Shown: positions 37,872 through 47,115 of the stretch, piece by piece
Position numbering within the stretch: position 1 is the first letter of the stretch
Layout of the letters: every line of letters starts with the position of its first letter
Assembly: GCF_013318015.2 (NCBI RefSeq)
Contig: NZ_CP115842.1
Location: forward strand, 496,001-560,000
Length of the DNA stretch: 64,000 nucleotides
From: Agrobacterium tumefaciens
Lineage (GTDB): Bacteria > Pseudomonadota > Alphaproteobacteria > Rhizobiales > Rhizobiaceae
Direction of reading: 5' to 3'
Notes under the pieces: model-generated
Told to the model about the DNA's origin: nothing
The model's input: the letters and a program-made list of their open reading frames with translations, nothing else
The model's database searches: none
Made by a program: the position numbers and the translations under genes

Positions 37872-37975
37872 CATCGTTTGAAGCCCTCCCAACCGTCGAA
37901 AACGGTTTTTATCGCCGTGCGGATGTTATAGGCCAGATCGAGCGAGAACGAATGCGAAAAACGGAGTAGGCCCTT

Positions 37976-38413
37976 ATGAAGAACCTGTTTCTGGCCTGGC
38001 AATTCTGGGCGCTGCTATCGGCGGCCTTTGCGGCATTGACCGCGATTTTTGCGAAAATCGGCATCGAAAACGTCAATTCCGATTTCGCCACCTTCATACG
38101 CACCATCGTCATTCTCGCTGCCGCTGGCCTGATGGTTTATGTTACCGGCAACTGGCAGCAGCCCTCCACCATTTCGGCGCGGACCTGGACCTTTCTCGTG
38201 CTTTCGGGGCTGGCGACCGGCGCATCTTGGATATGTTACTTCCGGGCGCTGAAAATCGGCGATGCCGCCCGCGTCGCCCCCATCGACAAGCTCAGTGTCG
38301 TGTTCGTCGCCGTCTTCGCGGTTCTGTTTCTGGGGGAACGGCTGTCGCTGCCAAACTGGCTGGGTGTGGTGCTAATCGCCTGCGGCGCGGTGCTTGTGGC
38401 ATACCGGGGATAA
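37976..38413 (+). CDS. small EamA/DMT-family membrane transporter
   Basis: A 145-residue protein with about five hydrophobic segments, half the size of a standard EamA transporter. It covers one EamA repeat: FWALLSAAFAALTAIFAKIGIENV, then a segment ending LSGLATGASWICYFRALKIGDAARVAPIDKLSVVFVAVFAVLFLGERL, and LIACGAVLVAYRG. Single-repeat members are a known class that would act as dimers, so truncation is not implied. The ATG has GGAGTAGG upstream. It is alone between dctA and the convergent aminotransferase, and no substrate can be inferred. Confidence 0.85.
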   Translation: MKNLFLAWQFWALLSAAFAALTAIFAKIGIENVNSDFATFIRTIVILAAAGLMVYVTGNWQQPSTISARTWTFLVLSGLATGASWICYFRALKIGDAARVAPIDKLSVVFVAVFAVLFLGERLSLPNWLGVVLIACGAVLVAYRG

Positions 38414-38469
38414 GGCAAGCTGACAGCGGTGCCCGGCCGGACGAACCGGCCAGGAAATTCGCAAAGTCA

Positions 38470-39822
38470 TCAGGCGCGTGCGGCCGCAACCTTGTCCAGT
38501 CCCCGCTTAACGCCGGCGAACAGCTCATCAAGCTGCTCGGCCGTGATGATCAGCGGTGGACAGAAGCAGATCGATTCGCCGATCGGACGAGTGATCACGC
38601 CCTCATCCTCAATGCCGGCGGCAATGGCGAGCGTCGCATCGCCCGGCTTCGTACCTTCCCACGGCTTTATCTCCAGCGCGCCAAGAAGACCGACGCCGCG
38701 CGAGGAATGCACCAGCGGATGGCCGGAAAGCGCTTTCAGATGATCGAGGAACTTGCCTTCCAGCCTCGCGACATTACCGACCAGATCGCGCTCCTGAATG
38801 ATCTTCAGGTTTTCGAGACCGACGGCCGTCGCGACCGGGTGGCCGGAGGCGGTATAACCATGGCCGAAGGAGCCGATCCGGTCGGATTCGTCGGCGATCG
38901 GCTGGTAGAAACCGTCATTCATGATGATCGCCGACAGCGGCATGTAGGATGAAGATATCTGCTTGGAAACAACAAGCACATCCGGCTTGATGCCGTAGGT
39001 CTCGCAGGCGAACATCTTGCCGGTGCGGCCGAACCCGCAGATGACCTCGTCCACGACAAGCAGAATGTCGTATTTCTTCAGGATCGCCTGCACACCTTCC
39101 CAATAACCTTCAGGCGGAAGAAGAACCCCGCCGGCACCCATCACCGGCTCGCCCCAGAAGGCGGCGACGGTTTCCGGGCCTTCGCTGAGGATCAGATCTT
39201 CGAGTTCCTTCAGAATACGCGCGGTAAAATCCGCCTCGCTTTCACCTTGCTTGCCGAAGTGCACATAGGAGGGGCAGGCCGTATGCAGCATGCGGTCCAG
39301 CGGCAGGTCGAAGCTTTCATGGTTGCGCGGCAGGCCGGTGATCGAGGCAGAGGCAATCGTCACGCCATGATAACCCTTGATGCGGCCAATGATCTTCTTC
39401 TTGTCCTTTTTGCCCAGCGCATTGGAGCGATACCACACCATCTTGGCAACGAGATCGTTCGCCTCCGATCCCGAAGACGTGAAATGAACCTTCGACATCG
39501 GCACTGGCGCAAGCTCGATCAGCAACTCGGCAAGATCGACCGACGGGCCGTGCGTCTTGTAGGAAAAGGTGTGGTAATAGGGCAGCTTCTGCATCTGCTT
39601 CGTCGCAGCGTCCACCAGTCGCTGTTCACCGAAGCCAAGCGCCACAGACCAAAGCCCTGCCATCGCCTCGATATAACGCTTGCCGCTGCTGTCGGTCACA
39701 TAGATGCCTTCACCACTTTCGATGACCAGACCACCGGTCTTTTCGAATTTACGCAGATTGACGTTTGGATGCATCTGGTAGGCTATATCGCGTGCCTCGA
39801 CGGAATTCGGCAGAATGGTCAT
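38470..39822 (-). CDS. class III PLP-dependent aminotransferase (omega-amino acid:pyruvate type)
   Basis: A 450-residue aspartate-aminotransferase-fold enzyme of class III. The PLP lysine is Lys287 in VLVVSKQISSSYMPLSA; the cofactor aspartate is Asp258 in LLVVDEVICGFGRTGKMF. FTSSGSEANDLVAKMVWYR provides the phosphate site and IKGYHGVTIASASITGLP is typical of the beta-alanine/omega-amine:pyruvate subgroup. Without structure the donor cannot be fixed; beta-alanine, taurine, GABA and aromatic amines are all used by relatives. An SDR gene lies 38 bases upstream on the same strand, suggesting a joint amine or amino-alcohol catabolic step. Confidence 0.9.
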   Translation of the reverse strand: MTILPNSVEARDIAYQMHPNVNLRKFEKTGGLVIESGEGIYVTDSSGKRYIEAMAGLWSVALGFGEQRLVDAATKQMQKLPYYHTFSYKTHGPSVDLAELLIELAPVPMSKVHFTSSGSEANDLVAKMVWYRSNALGKKDKKKIIGRIKGYHGVTIASASITGLPRNHESFDLPLDRMLHTACPSYVHFGKQGESEADFTARILKELEDLILSEGPETVAAFWGEPVMGAGGVLLPPEGYWEGVQAILKKYDILLVVDEVICGFGRTGKMFACETYGIKPDVLVVSKQISSSYMPLSAIIMNDGFYQPIADESDRIGSFGHGYTASGHPVATAVGLENLKIIQERDLVGNVARLEGKFLDHLKALSGHPLVHSSRGVGLLGALEIKPWEGTKPGDATLAIAAGIEDEGVITRPIGESICFCPPLIITAEQLDELFAGVKRGLDKVAAARA

Positions 39823-39860
39823 GGGATAAAGGCTCCGTTTCGGTTGGATGGGCTGAAGCG

Positions 39861-40595
39861 TCAGACGTGCTGGCCGCCATTGATGAGAATTTCTGCGCCG
39901 TTGATGTAGCTCGACTGCTCCGAGCAGAGGAAGTAGATGGTCTGCGCCACCTCCGCCGTTGTGCCTAGCCGCCCGAGCGGGACCTGCGCTTCCACGAGTT
40001 CAGCGGTTCCGGGTGAAAGGATGGCGGTGTTGATTTCGCCGGGCGCTATGGCATTGGCGCGCACGCCGCGCGGCCCGAATTCATGCGCCAGCTCCCGTGT
40101 CAGCGCCGCAAGTCCCGCCTTCGATGCGGCATAGGCGACGCCCGCGAAAGGGTGCACCCGCGAGCCCACAATGGAGGTAACGTTGACGATGCAGCCTTTT
40201 GCCGCCTCCAGTTCCGGCAAAAGCGCACGGGCAAGAAGCGCCGTCGAGACGAGATTGACGTTTAGCACCCGCGTCCAGATCTCCGCCGTTGTGTCGGCAA
40301 CGCCAAGGCGGCTACCGCCTTCGCCCTTCGGCGAGATTCCGGCATTGTTGACGAGTGCGGCCAGCTTTCCTTCCGGCAGGCGCGAGCGCACCTCGTCGGC
40401 CAGATCGTCGATGCGGGACAGGTCCTCCAGATCGGCCTGGATATGGCTTTCGCGCGCAGATGGCCAGCGGCATTCCTCCGAAAAGGGTTGTCGCGATACG
40501 GTCAGGATTCTCCAGCCTTTTTCCTGAAACAGCTTGACGGTGGCATGCCCTATTCCGCGGCTCGCACCAGTCAAAAGCATAAAAGGAACAGCCAT
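39861..40595 (-). CDS. SDR-family oxidoreductase
   Basis: A 244-residue classical short-chain dehydrogenase/reductase. The cofactor motif is LLTGASRGIGHATVKLF, followed by NNAGISPKG, the catalytic serine in VNVTSIVGSR, the YxxxK pair in GVAYAASKAGLAALTRELA, and the PG motif IAPGEINTAIL. The ATG at 40595 has AAAGGAG upstream; a frame from 40676 is not supported. The basic residue after the glycine motif suggests NADP(H), but this is weak. It is cotranscribed with the aminotransferase, and the substrate is unknown. Confidence 0.9.
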   Translation of the reverse strand: MAVPFMLLTGASRGIGHATVKLFQEKGWRILTVSRQPFSEECRWPSARESHIQADLEDLSRIDDLADEVRSRLPEGKLAALVNNAGISPKGEGGSRLGVADTTAEIWTRVLNVNLVSTALLARALLPELEAAKGCIVNVTSIVGSRVHPFAGVAYAASKAGLAALTRELAHEFGPRGVRANAIAPGEINTAILSPGTAELVEAQVPLGRLGTTAEVAQTIYFLCSEQSSYINGAEILINGGQHV

Positions 40596-40828
40596 GAAAG
40601 AACTCCTTTGCCATGCGAACCGTTGAGCCGGTCGCGCATTCAGCCCGCATGTTAGAGTGCTGCGACCCGCTGACAAGGGCTATTTTGTCGCGGTGCACGA
40701 ATGGGAGCCGCGTCACGGGCTAATCCCATTTGATATAGGCCTTTCACCCGAAGGGAATATTTGAAGCCGGCCATTTGCTCATAAAATGCAACCTCCCGAA
40801 TCTGTGATCCGTATTGGGAGGGGGACGA

Positions 40829-42475
40829 ATGCGTATCGACATCATCGACACCGACGCCGGCTTCGAGGCGATCCGGCAAAACTGGGAAACGGTGTTCATG
40901 GCCGATCCCCATTCCCGACACTTCCTGTCCTGGGGCTGGCTGCGGGATTATATGCCGCGCCGCAAGCGCTGGTTCATCCTGGCGCTCAGGGAACGTCCCG
41001 AAGGCTCGCCCTATGTGGCATTTTTTCCGCTACGCATCGTCACCGAACCGGACAAGAAAACCGGCCGCTTCCACGACAGCATCGTCATGGCTGGCAATGC
41101 CGCGGCGGATTACACCGGCTTCATTACCCTGCCGGAATATGAAAATAACGCGGTTGCCGGTTTCTGTTCCTATATTCGGCAGCAGAACTGGACCGAACTC
41201 AAGCTCGACTATCTTTCCGGCCCACCGGAGCGGCGCGACGCGATGATCCGCGCGCTTCAGGGACCGCTCGTCATGTTCCGCGACAACATGCCGACCAACC
41301 CCTATAACATCAACAATTGCATCTGCCCGGTCGTGGCCCTGCCGGACACGTTCGACTCCTATCTCGATAGCCATATGAGCAGCCAGTCCCGGCAAAAGCT
41401 CCGGCGCTTCATGAGGAAGGTGGAAGGCGGTGACGAATACCGCATCACCTTCGCAACGAGAGAAACAATCAAGCGGGACATGGGCATCCTGTTCGATTTC
41501 TGGCGCATCCGCTGGGCGCCCCACAAGGGCAAGGAGCGCACCGAACTGTTGATCGGCGCAACACGGCAAATGCTGATGGATGTCTATATACGCGGCGATC
41601 TGGAAGTGCCGGTCCTGTGGTTCGGCGACCAGCCGCTCGGCGCGCTTGCCAACATCATCGACCGGCAGAAAAAGTCGGTATTGTTCTACATTACCGGTCG
41701 TGACGAGAACTGGAAGACCCCCTCACCCGGCCTCGTGCTGCACGGACACTGCATCCGCAGGGCGATCGAACAGGGTTTCAAGACTTATGATTTCCTGCGA
41801 GGCAACGAGCCGTACAAATATTTCTTCGGCCCGGAGGAGCACAAGCTCAGTTGCACGCTGTTCCGCACCCGCTCGGGCGACAATCTCGGTGGCAAGCTCC
41901 ACCCGCGCAGCATACGCTTCGTCTACGAAGAGGGTCTCAAACTTTACAAGACGGGCAAGAAGGCGGCCGCCAACATCGCCTTTTCCCAGGTGCTGGCAGC
42001 CGCGCCCGATCACCTTGGCGCACAATTCGGGCTGGCCAATCTGACCTTCGACCGCGGTGAATTCCGCGAAGCGGAAATCGCTTTCCTCGGTCTCCTCGGC
42101 AGCGGTCAGGACCCGGTTCTGCTGTGGATGCGCATAGGCGAAGCGCGGTTGGCGCAACGGCAATATCACGAGGCGTCCGAAGCATTCCGTCAGGTGACCA
42201 ATCGCGCCCCCTTCCACCGCGAGGCGCTCTACAAATGCGCCGTGGCGCTGATTGCGGCCGAAAGAACGATGGAAGGCGCCGAAATCCTCGACAGATTGCA
42301 GCATTACCATTCTGACGACGCTACGCATCTGGAATATGCCGAAAAGGCGCGCGCAGCCCTTGCCCGGCTGGAACTGGGAAAGGCCAGGATTCCGCTGCCT
42401 GCCGATGTCATCACGCTGAGCGCCAGGCCAAAATCGACGGGCAAGCGCTGGCGTCCGCCAAAGGTTTTGCATTGA
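40829..42475 (+). CDS. celD: CelD: GNAT-type acyltransferase with C-terminal TPR region (cellulose locus)
   Basis: A 548-residue protein. Residues 1-340 form a BcsL/FemAB-like GNAT domain: HFLSWGWLRDYMPRRKRWFILALRE near the start, RQKLRRFMRKVEG, and the cofactor region VLFYITGRDENWKTPSPGLVLHGHCIRRAIEQGFKTYDFLRGNEPYKYFFG. The final 200 residues are a TPR-like helical array (SQVLAAAPDHLGAQFGLANLTFDRGEF and following units). The ATG at 40829 follows GGGAGGGGG. In Agrobacterium the celDE pair beside celABCG is required for cellulose formation; early models gave it lipid-linked intermediates, but the fold fits acyl transfer to a surface glycan or protein better. The biochemical role remains inference. 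Confidence 0.82.
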   Translation: MRIDIIDTDAGFEAIRQNWETVFMADPHSRHFLSWGWLRDYMPRRKRWFILALRERPEGSPYVAFFPLRIVTEPDKKTGRFHDSIVMAGNAAADYTGFITLPEYENNAVAGFCSYIRQQNWTELKLDYLSGPPERRDAMIRALQGPLVMFRDNMPTNPYNINNCICPVVALPDTFDSYLDSHMSSQSRQKLRRFMRKVEGGDEYRITFATRETIKRDMGILFDFWRIRWAPHKGKERTELLIGATRQMLMDVYIRGDLEVPVLWFGDQPLGALANIIDRQKKSVLFYITGRDENWKTPSPGLVLHGHCIRRAIEQGFKTYDFLRGNEPYKYFFGPEEHKLSCTLFRTRSGDNLGGKLHPRSIRFVYEEGLKLYKTGKKAAANIAFSQVLAAAPDHLGAQFGLANLTFDRGEFREAEIAFLGLLGSGQDPVLLWMRIGEARLAQRQYHEASEAFRQVTNRAPFHREALYKCAVALIAAERTMEGAEILDRLQHYHSDDATHLEYAEKARAALARLELGKARIPLPADVITLSARPKSTGKRWRPPKVLH

Positions 42476-42535
42476 ACGTAATGACCTGTAAGTTGCGGCA
42501 GAAAAAATCGGCCGGACGACTTGCAAGGGTTTTTT

Positions 42536-43690
42536 ATGTTTCTGACCAACAAGGATATGCTTGACCTCATCGAGCTGCGCCATGAGCTGCACCGCCATCC
42601 GGAAATTTCCGGCGAGGAGAAGGAAACAGCGCGGCGTATTCGCGATTTCCTCGAACAGGCAAAACCGGATCGGATGTTCACCGATCTGGGTGGTCATGGC
42701 GTGGCAGCGGTCTATGACAGCGGCAAAAGCGGTCCGGTAGTCCTCATCCGCTCGGAACTCGACGCTCTGCCCATTCAGGAAAAAACCGACGCCGAATACC
42801 GCTCCGGCACAGATGGTAAGGGCCATCTTTGCGGCCATGACGGTCATTCCACCATTCTGACGGCGCTTGCACTTGGACTTTCCAGAAAGCGCCCGGAAAC
42901 CGGCAGCGTCGTACTGCTCTACCAACCGGCAGAAGAGACAGGTGCGGGCGCGGCCGCCGTCATCGCCGATCCGCGCTTTGGCGAGATGAAGCCGGATTAT
43001 TCCTTTTCTCTTCACAATCTTCCAGGCCTGCCATTCGGCCATGTCAGCGTGGTGGAAGGGCCGGTCAACTGCGCATCACGCGGCATCAAAATCCGCTTCT
43101 CCGGCAAGACCGCGCACGCCTCCTCACCGGAGCATGGCGTCTCGCCGATGCGGGCGATATCTGAGTTGATGCCGGCTTTGACCGATCTCGGTTCCGGCTT
43201 CCCACCGCAACCCGATTTTTCGATGGTGACAATCACCCATGCCGTGATGGGTGAAGCGGCCTTCGGCATTTCTCCGGCAGATGCGGAAATCTGGGCGACG
43301 CTCCGGACGCTGACAGACGACCGAATGGAAAAACTCTGCGCGGATGCGGAAGCGCTGGCAAAAAAGGTGGCCGAAGAACAGAAACTGACACTCGATATCG
43401 CCTATGACGATATTTTCCTGCATTGCGAAAATGCGCCGGAAGCCGTCGACCATATCCTGCGGGCGCTGACTGCGGAGAAAATTTCCCACGGGTCGGAAGG
43501 TTTGCCGATGCGGGCCTCCGAGGATTTCGGAAGGTTCCGCGCCGTCTCGTCATCGGCCATGTTCTTTTTGGGCGCAGGCAAGGACTATCCCAACCTGCAC
43601 AATCCCGACTACGACTTTCCGGATGGGCTGATCGATATCGGCGCACGCATCTTCATGCGCATCATCCGCAACCTCACAGACGCGGGGTAA
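42536..43690 (+). CDS. celE: CelE: M20-family amidohydrolase (cellulose locus)
   Basis: A 384-residue metallo-amidohydrolase of the M20D (hippurate/IAA-amino acid hydrolase) type. The metal site is visible as KGHLCGHDGHSTIL and YQPAEETGAGAAAVI, with later ligands at FSLHNLPGLPFG and in the C-terminal MRASEDFGRF. A dimerisation lid domain lies at about 180-295. The ATG at 42536 has AAGGG upstream; a TTG five codons earlier is unlikely. It follows celD by 60 bp and converges on celG with a 30-bp gap. A deacylase next to an acyltransferase suggests paired modification, but it could be a generic peptidase drawn into the locus. Confidence 0.85.
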   Translation: MFLTNKDMLDLIELRHELHRHPEISGEEKETARRIRDFLEQAKPDRMFTDLGGHGVAAVYDSGKSGPVVLIRSELDALPIQEKTDAEYRSGTDGKGHLCGHDGHSTILTALALGLSRKRPETGSVVLLYQPAEETGAGAAAVIADPRFGEMKPDYSFSLHNLPGLPFGHVSVVEGPVNCASRGIKIRFSGKTAHASSPEHGVSPMRAISELMPALTDLGSGFPPQPDFSMVTITHAVMGEAAFGISPADAEIWATLRTLTDDRMEKLCADAEALAKKVAEEQKLTLDIAYDDIFLHCENAPEAVDHILRALTAEKISHGSEGLPMRASEDFGRFRAVSSSAMFFLGAGKDYPNLHNPDYDFPDGLIDIGARIFMRIIRNLTDAG

Positions 43691-43720
43691 GCAACGGCAG
43701 CCCATTGCCGCCCCACGCCA

Positions 43721-46063
43721 TCAGCCGCCCTGGGGCCCTCTGCTCGGCCGGGCGGCACGGACCGCTGCCAGTCCCCTGATGCCCTCCTTATCGCCAATGG
43801 ACGTCAGACTTTCGAAAATCTGCGCAGCATCGGCGTAGCGGTTCATGGCAAGATAGGAATAACCGCGCAATACCATGAGATCGGTGCGCTCATCGGCAAG
43901 CCGCGCACGCTGATCAAGCAGGAGAAGCGTTTCCGCATAACGTTTGGACTGGAAGGCGGAAACCGCCCTGTCGGCCAGGATTGAAACCTGCAACTCAGTC
44001 GCGCGCGGGCGGTCCATGCGCGATTTCGTCGCCGAGACAGCGGCATGGTCCGTCAGCCCCATGCGCAGATAGGCAAGGCTCTGGCCATAGGCCGCATCGC
44101 TTTTAACAGTCGACTGGCCGCCGGCAATGGCGGATTCGAAAGCCTTCAGTGCTTCCGCCGGCCGGTTAGTCTCCATCAGGCACCAGCCGAGATCAAGCGC
44201 CTGCTGTGCGGGCAGGCGCTGGGGATCGGGATAGACCGCGCAGGAGCGTGGACGTGACGAGGCACTTACGGTCCTCTGCGTCTGCGCTGGCAGACGCGCC
44301 TGCTTGCGCGAAGGTTCCGGAGCCGGCTGCTGGACAGACGGCTGGCTATAAGCCACCACTGTCTCAGGCTGCGGCGCATAGGGCGCGGGTGCCGTTGTCT
44401 GGGAAGCTGTGGCGACAGGCGGTGCGGTGACGGGCGCTATCTGCTGCGCGGACTGGTCCACCATACGTGCCGTTCCAACATCAGCGATGCGTTGCGAGCG
44501 GCTTGCCCATTGCTGCTGTATGCTGCGCAGACCGGCGAGATTGCGCAGATCGTGATAGCTGACTGCCATGCCATAGGCCGATGGTTCGTCATCGGCCTTC
44601 CAGCCAAGCGCAGTGCTGAACCATTGCAAGGCGAGCGGCGTCTGCCTGAAAGCAAGCGAATACCAGCCGAACTGCTGCGCGGTCGCCGCATCCTTGCGAG
44701 TTATTGTTTCAGCGGCGATGCGCTGCAACACATCCGGCGGCAGGACCACAGGCGGCTCAAGCGCCAGAAGATTGGCTGTCGCGGCAAGATAGGTCGCAAG
44801 CCCGTCGTCCGAAGCGGTGCGCCACTTATACATGACGTCCTCAGCTTCACGTGGCTCGTTGCGGTCGATCAGCGCCAGCGCCAACCCTTGCGATGCAGAC
44901 CCGCTGTCTTCCTCTTCCCGCGCCTTGCGAAACCACTTTTCCGCCTCCGCCATGTTCTTCTGGCGGATATTATACCAGCCGAGCAACAAGGCATCGCTTG
45001 CAAGCTTGTCGGTCTCAGCAAGCCTTTCAAGCCGCATCAGATAGGCGGAAGGAACGGAAATTCCCTCCTTCTCACCTGCCTTCGCCACGAACTGGCGGGC
45101 GAGATCGTTCTTGACCGGTTCGAATTCCAGCTGACCGTCTGCGTTGGGCTTTTCCTTGGCAAGCAAATCGCCGATCATCTCCGCCGGCAAAAGCGCGGAC
45201 GCCTTCTGCACCGTGGCGAGCCTGTCGCTTGGCGTCGTGCAATTGTTGAGAATGTAGAGATAGGCGTCGCGCGCCCGTCCCATGCGGTCGGTATTGGCAA
45301 ACGCATCGGCAACCCGCCACAGGACATCCACCTCGCTACAGGTCAGCAGGCCGGGATTGCTGGCGGCCGCGTCCACCACTGTCGAATATTGCTTGAGATC
45401 GGAAGCGTTGACGAGCCGCTGGCGGGCCTCGGCGAGGGAAAGCATGCCGGTCAGATTGTCGGGAGGCTGCCAGCCGGGTTCCGCCTGCTGGCGGTCGGCG
45501 ATCGCCTTTCTGACCTCGGCGTAACGGCCGTCGCTATAAAGCTGCCACATGGCATCGAGCCGGGGATCGCCGTTAACGGGAATGGCGAGCGGATCGGCAG
45601 GCGGTGTCCAGTTCGGATAGAGCGTGCGCAGCCTCGCGATTTCAGCCTGAAGCCGCTGGGTATCGCCCTTGGCCGCGAAATAGCGCAGCGCGCTGAGATC
45701 GACCTCGGGCATGTCTGATGACGCCGGCTGGGTCTGGCGGGGTGCGGGCGCCTGCGCCATTTGGGGCTGCGATATCTGTCCACCCGTCTGTGTCTGCGTA
45801 ACCGGCGGTTGCGGATCAGTCGTCGGCACCGTTACCGCTGGCGTCACGGGTTGGGTTAGCTGCGCCATCTCGCGATTTTTAAGGAACGCGTTGATCTGGG
45901 CCGGATTGGCTGCCGCTGGAGAAACGCGCTGCGCCGCACGGTTGTCGCCAACCGCCGAAGTATGAATGTCCGATACACGTCCGAGAATGGTGTCGCGCCA
46001 GTGGAAGGCGGCGAGAGCAATCAAAAGCAGGATGAGAGCCGAGGTAGACAGCGGTTTGTTCAT
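43721..46063 (-). CDS. celG: CelG: cellulose-operon protein with membrane anchor and TPR/Sel1-like repeats
   Basis: A 780-residue protein. The ATG at 46063 lies in an ATGA overlap with the celC stop and has GGGGAG upstream. An N-terminal anchor (TSALILLLIALAAFHW) is followed by a Pro/Gln/Thr-rich linker to about residue 120, a helical repeat domain (about 125-510) with TPR-like units such as GWYNIRQKNMAEAEKWFRKAREEE, a second low-complexity linker (about 530-610), and a final repeat block (LDLGWCLMETNRPAEALKAFESAIAGG). This architecture resembles BcsC-like or scaffolding proteins without the outer-membrane barrel. In Agrobacterium, celG belongs to celABCG and its loss is reported to alter cellulose output. 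It is probably a periplasmic scaffold. Confidence 0.82.
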   Translation of the reverse strand: MNKPLSTSALILLLIALAAFHWRDTILGRVSDIHTSAVGDNRAAQRVSPAAANPAQINAFLKNREMAQLTQPVTPAVTVPTTDPQPPVTQTQTGGQISQPQMAQAPAPRQTQPASSDMPEVDLSALRYFAAKGDTQRLQAEIARLRTLYPNWTPPADPLAIPVNGDPRLDAMWQLYSDGRYAEVRKAIADRQQAEPGWQPPDNLTGMLSLAEARQRLVNASDLKQYSTVVDAAASNPGLLTCSEVDVLWRVADAFANTDRMGRARDAYLYILNNCTTPSDRLATVQKASALLPAEMIGDLLAKEKPNADGQLEFEPVKNDLARQFVAKAGEKEGISVPSAYLMRLERLAETDKLASDALLLGWYNIRQKNMAEAEKWFRKAREEEDSGSASQGLALALIDRNEPREAEDVMYKWRTASDDGLATYLAATANLLALEPPVVLPPDVLQRIAAETITRKDAATAQQFGWYSLAFRQTPLALQWFSTALGWKADDEPSAYGMAVSYHDLRNLAGLRSIQQQWASRSQRIADVGTARMVDQSAQQIAPVTAPPVATASQTTAPAPYAPQPETVVAYSQPSVQQPAPEPSRKQARLPAQTQRTVSASSRPRSCAVYPDPQRLPAQQALDLGWCLMETNRPAEALKAFESAIAGGQSTVKSDAAYGQSLAYLRMGLTDHAAVSATKSRMDRPRATELQVSILADRAVSAFQSKRYAETLLLLDQRARLADERTDLMVLRGYSYLAMNRYADAAQIFESLTSIGDKEGIRGLAAVRAARPSRGPQGG

Positions 46064-47115
46064 CGGCACTCCCCGTTATTCCTTGCCAGAAACGACAATG
46101 CCAGAAGATGCAATGTAGAAGGATAATAAAGCGTTGGCTGAAAGCCTTTCAGTTCGGCAGGCACAGCCGGGCCGCCGCCGACGCAGGCTGCGAGCGCCGG
46201 AATGATGCGATAACCGGGATCCGACAGAACGTCCTTGACCGCGCCGCTCTTGAGATCGAAGGTTCCCGCAGCACCGCTTTCCAGCGTCATGCCGTTTTTC
46301 AGGCGGTCAAGCAGCTCCGGCGAGCCCATTTTCGCCCTTGCAAGATAAAGCGGAATCCGCACTGCATTGTAACCGAACTCGGGTGGAAACGCCGATGCCG
46401 GTTGCGGTTTCGTCTTCATCGAGACCCAGTCGGCGGGCAGTTTCCTGTCGCTGAAAGCAAATGTGGCGATCTGCGCCACGCCGTCGTCGGCAAGCGCCTT
46501 CCAGAGTGGCGATGGTGCGACGAGATTGAGGACCGGAAATGCTTCGAAAATCAGATAGGAAGGATTGACCACCGGGCCGTCGCCCCGGTCAACCTCGCCA
46601 AAGCCGCTGGCGGCGGGCAAAAGCAGCGTTCGCCCGCCGCGCTGAACGACAGTCTTCTTGAGGACGGCTGATGCGATGGCAGCCGATGCCTCGGCATAGT
46701 CCTGCCGGTTCCACTGGCCAGCAGCCAGCGCCAGCGCGTAGGCAATCAGAATATCGCCATCCGTGGCATTGTTGATGTCAGTCACATGCGGTCTGGTGCG
46801 CGGGTCCCATTTCCACGCGGAGAGACCGTCGTCGCGCACCAGGAGTTCCGTGCGGGTAAAACTCCATATCAGCTCGAAGTCGGCAATGTTCTCTGAAAGA
46901 ACGGCAAGCCACATGCCGTAACCCTGGCCTTCGCTGTGGCTGATATTGCCGTTACCGGTATCGATGATGCGCCCGCCGGGATCGAGAAACGCACTTTTAT
47001 AGGCCGACCAGGCCTCAGGCGAGACAGATGCGGCGCGGGCAATCGAGATGCTTGAGATCAACGCCATCAGCGACACGCAGAAAATGCCGGCAAGTCTTAA
47101 AATCCCACGCCTCAT
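46060..47115 (-). CDS. celC: CelC: cellulose-synthase-associated endoglucanase (BcsZ, GH8)
   Basis: A 351-residue periplasmic family GH8 beta-1,4-glucanase. The ATG at 47115 overlaps the celB stop (ATGA) and opens on a signal peptide ending near SISIARA. The GH8 signature with the catalytic acid is NISHSEGQGYGMWLAVL, and the base region is INNATDGDILIAYALALAAGQW. The segment VRIPLYLARAK and the C-terminal YYPSTLHLLALSFLA are also typical of BcsZ. It trims emerging glucan and is required for normal cellulose assembly in many bacteria. The frame is open further upstream, into celB, but the coupled start is clear. Confidence 0.93.
   Translation of the reverse strand: MRRGILRLAGIFCVSLMALISSISIARAASVSPEAWSAYKSAFLDPGGRIIDTGNGNISHSEGQGYGMWLAVLSENIADFELIWSFTRTELLVRDDGLSAWKWDPRTRPHVTDINNATDGDILIAYALALAAGQWNRQDYAEASAAIASAVLKKTVVQRGGRTLLLPAASGFGEVDRGDGPVVNPSYLIFEAFPVLNLVAPSPLWKALADDGVAQIATFAFSDRKLPADWVSMKTKPQPASAFPPEFGYNAVRIPLYLARAKMGSPELLDRLKNGMTLESGAAGTFDLKSGAVKDVLSDPGYRIIPALAACVGGGPAVPAELKGFQPTLYYPSTLHLLALSFLARNNGECR

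Noticed and set aside
37976..38413. Half-size EamA gene considered as a truncated pseudogene
   Set aside because: The frame is intact with start and ribosome site, and single-repeat EamA proteins are a recognised class.
41723..43042. 439-codon minus-strand frame across celD and celE
   Set aside because: It spans two real genes and the gap between them, and lacks any recognisable domain.
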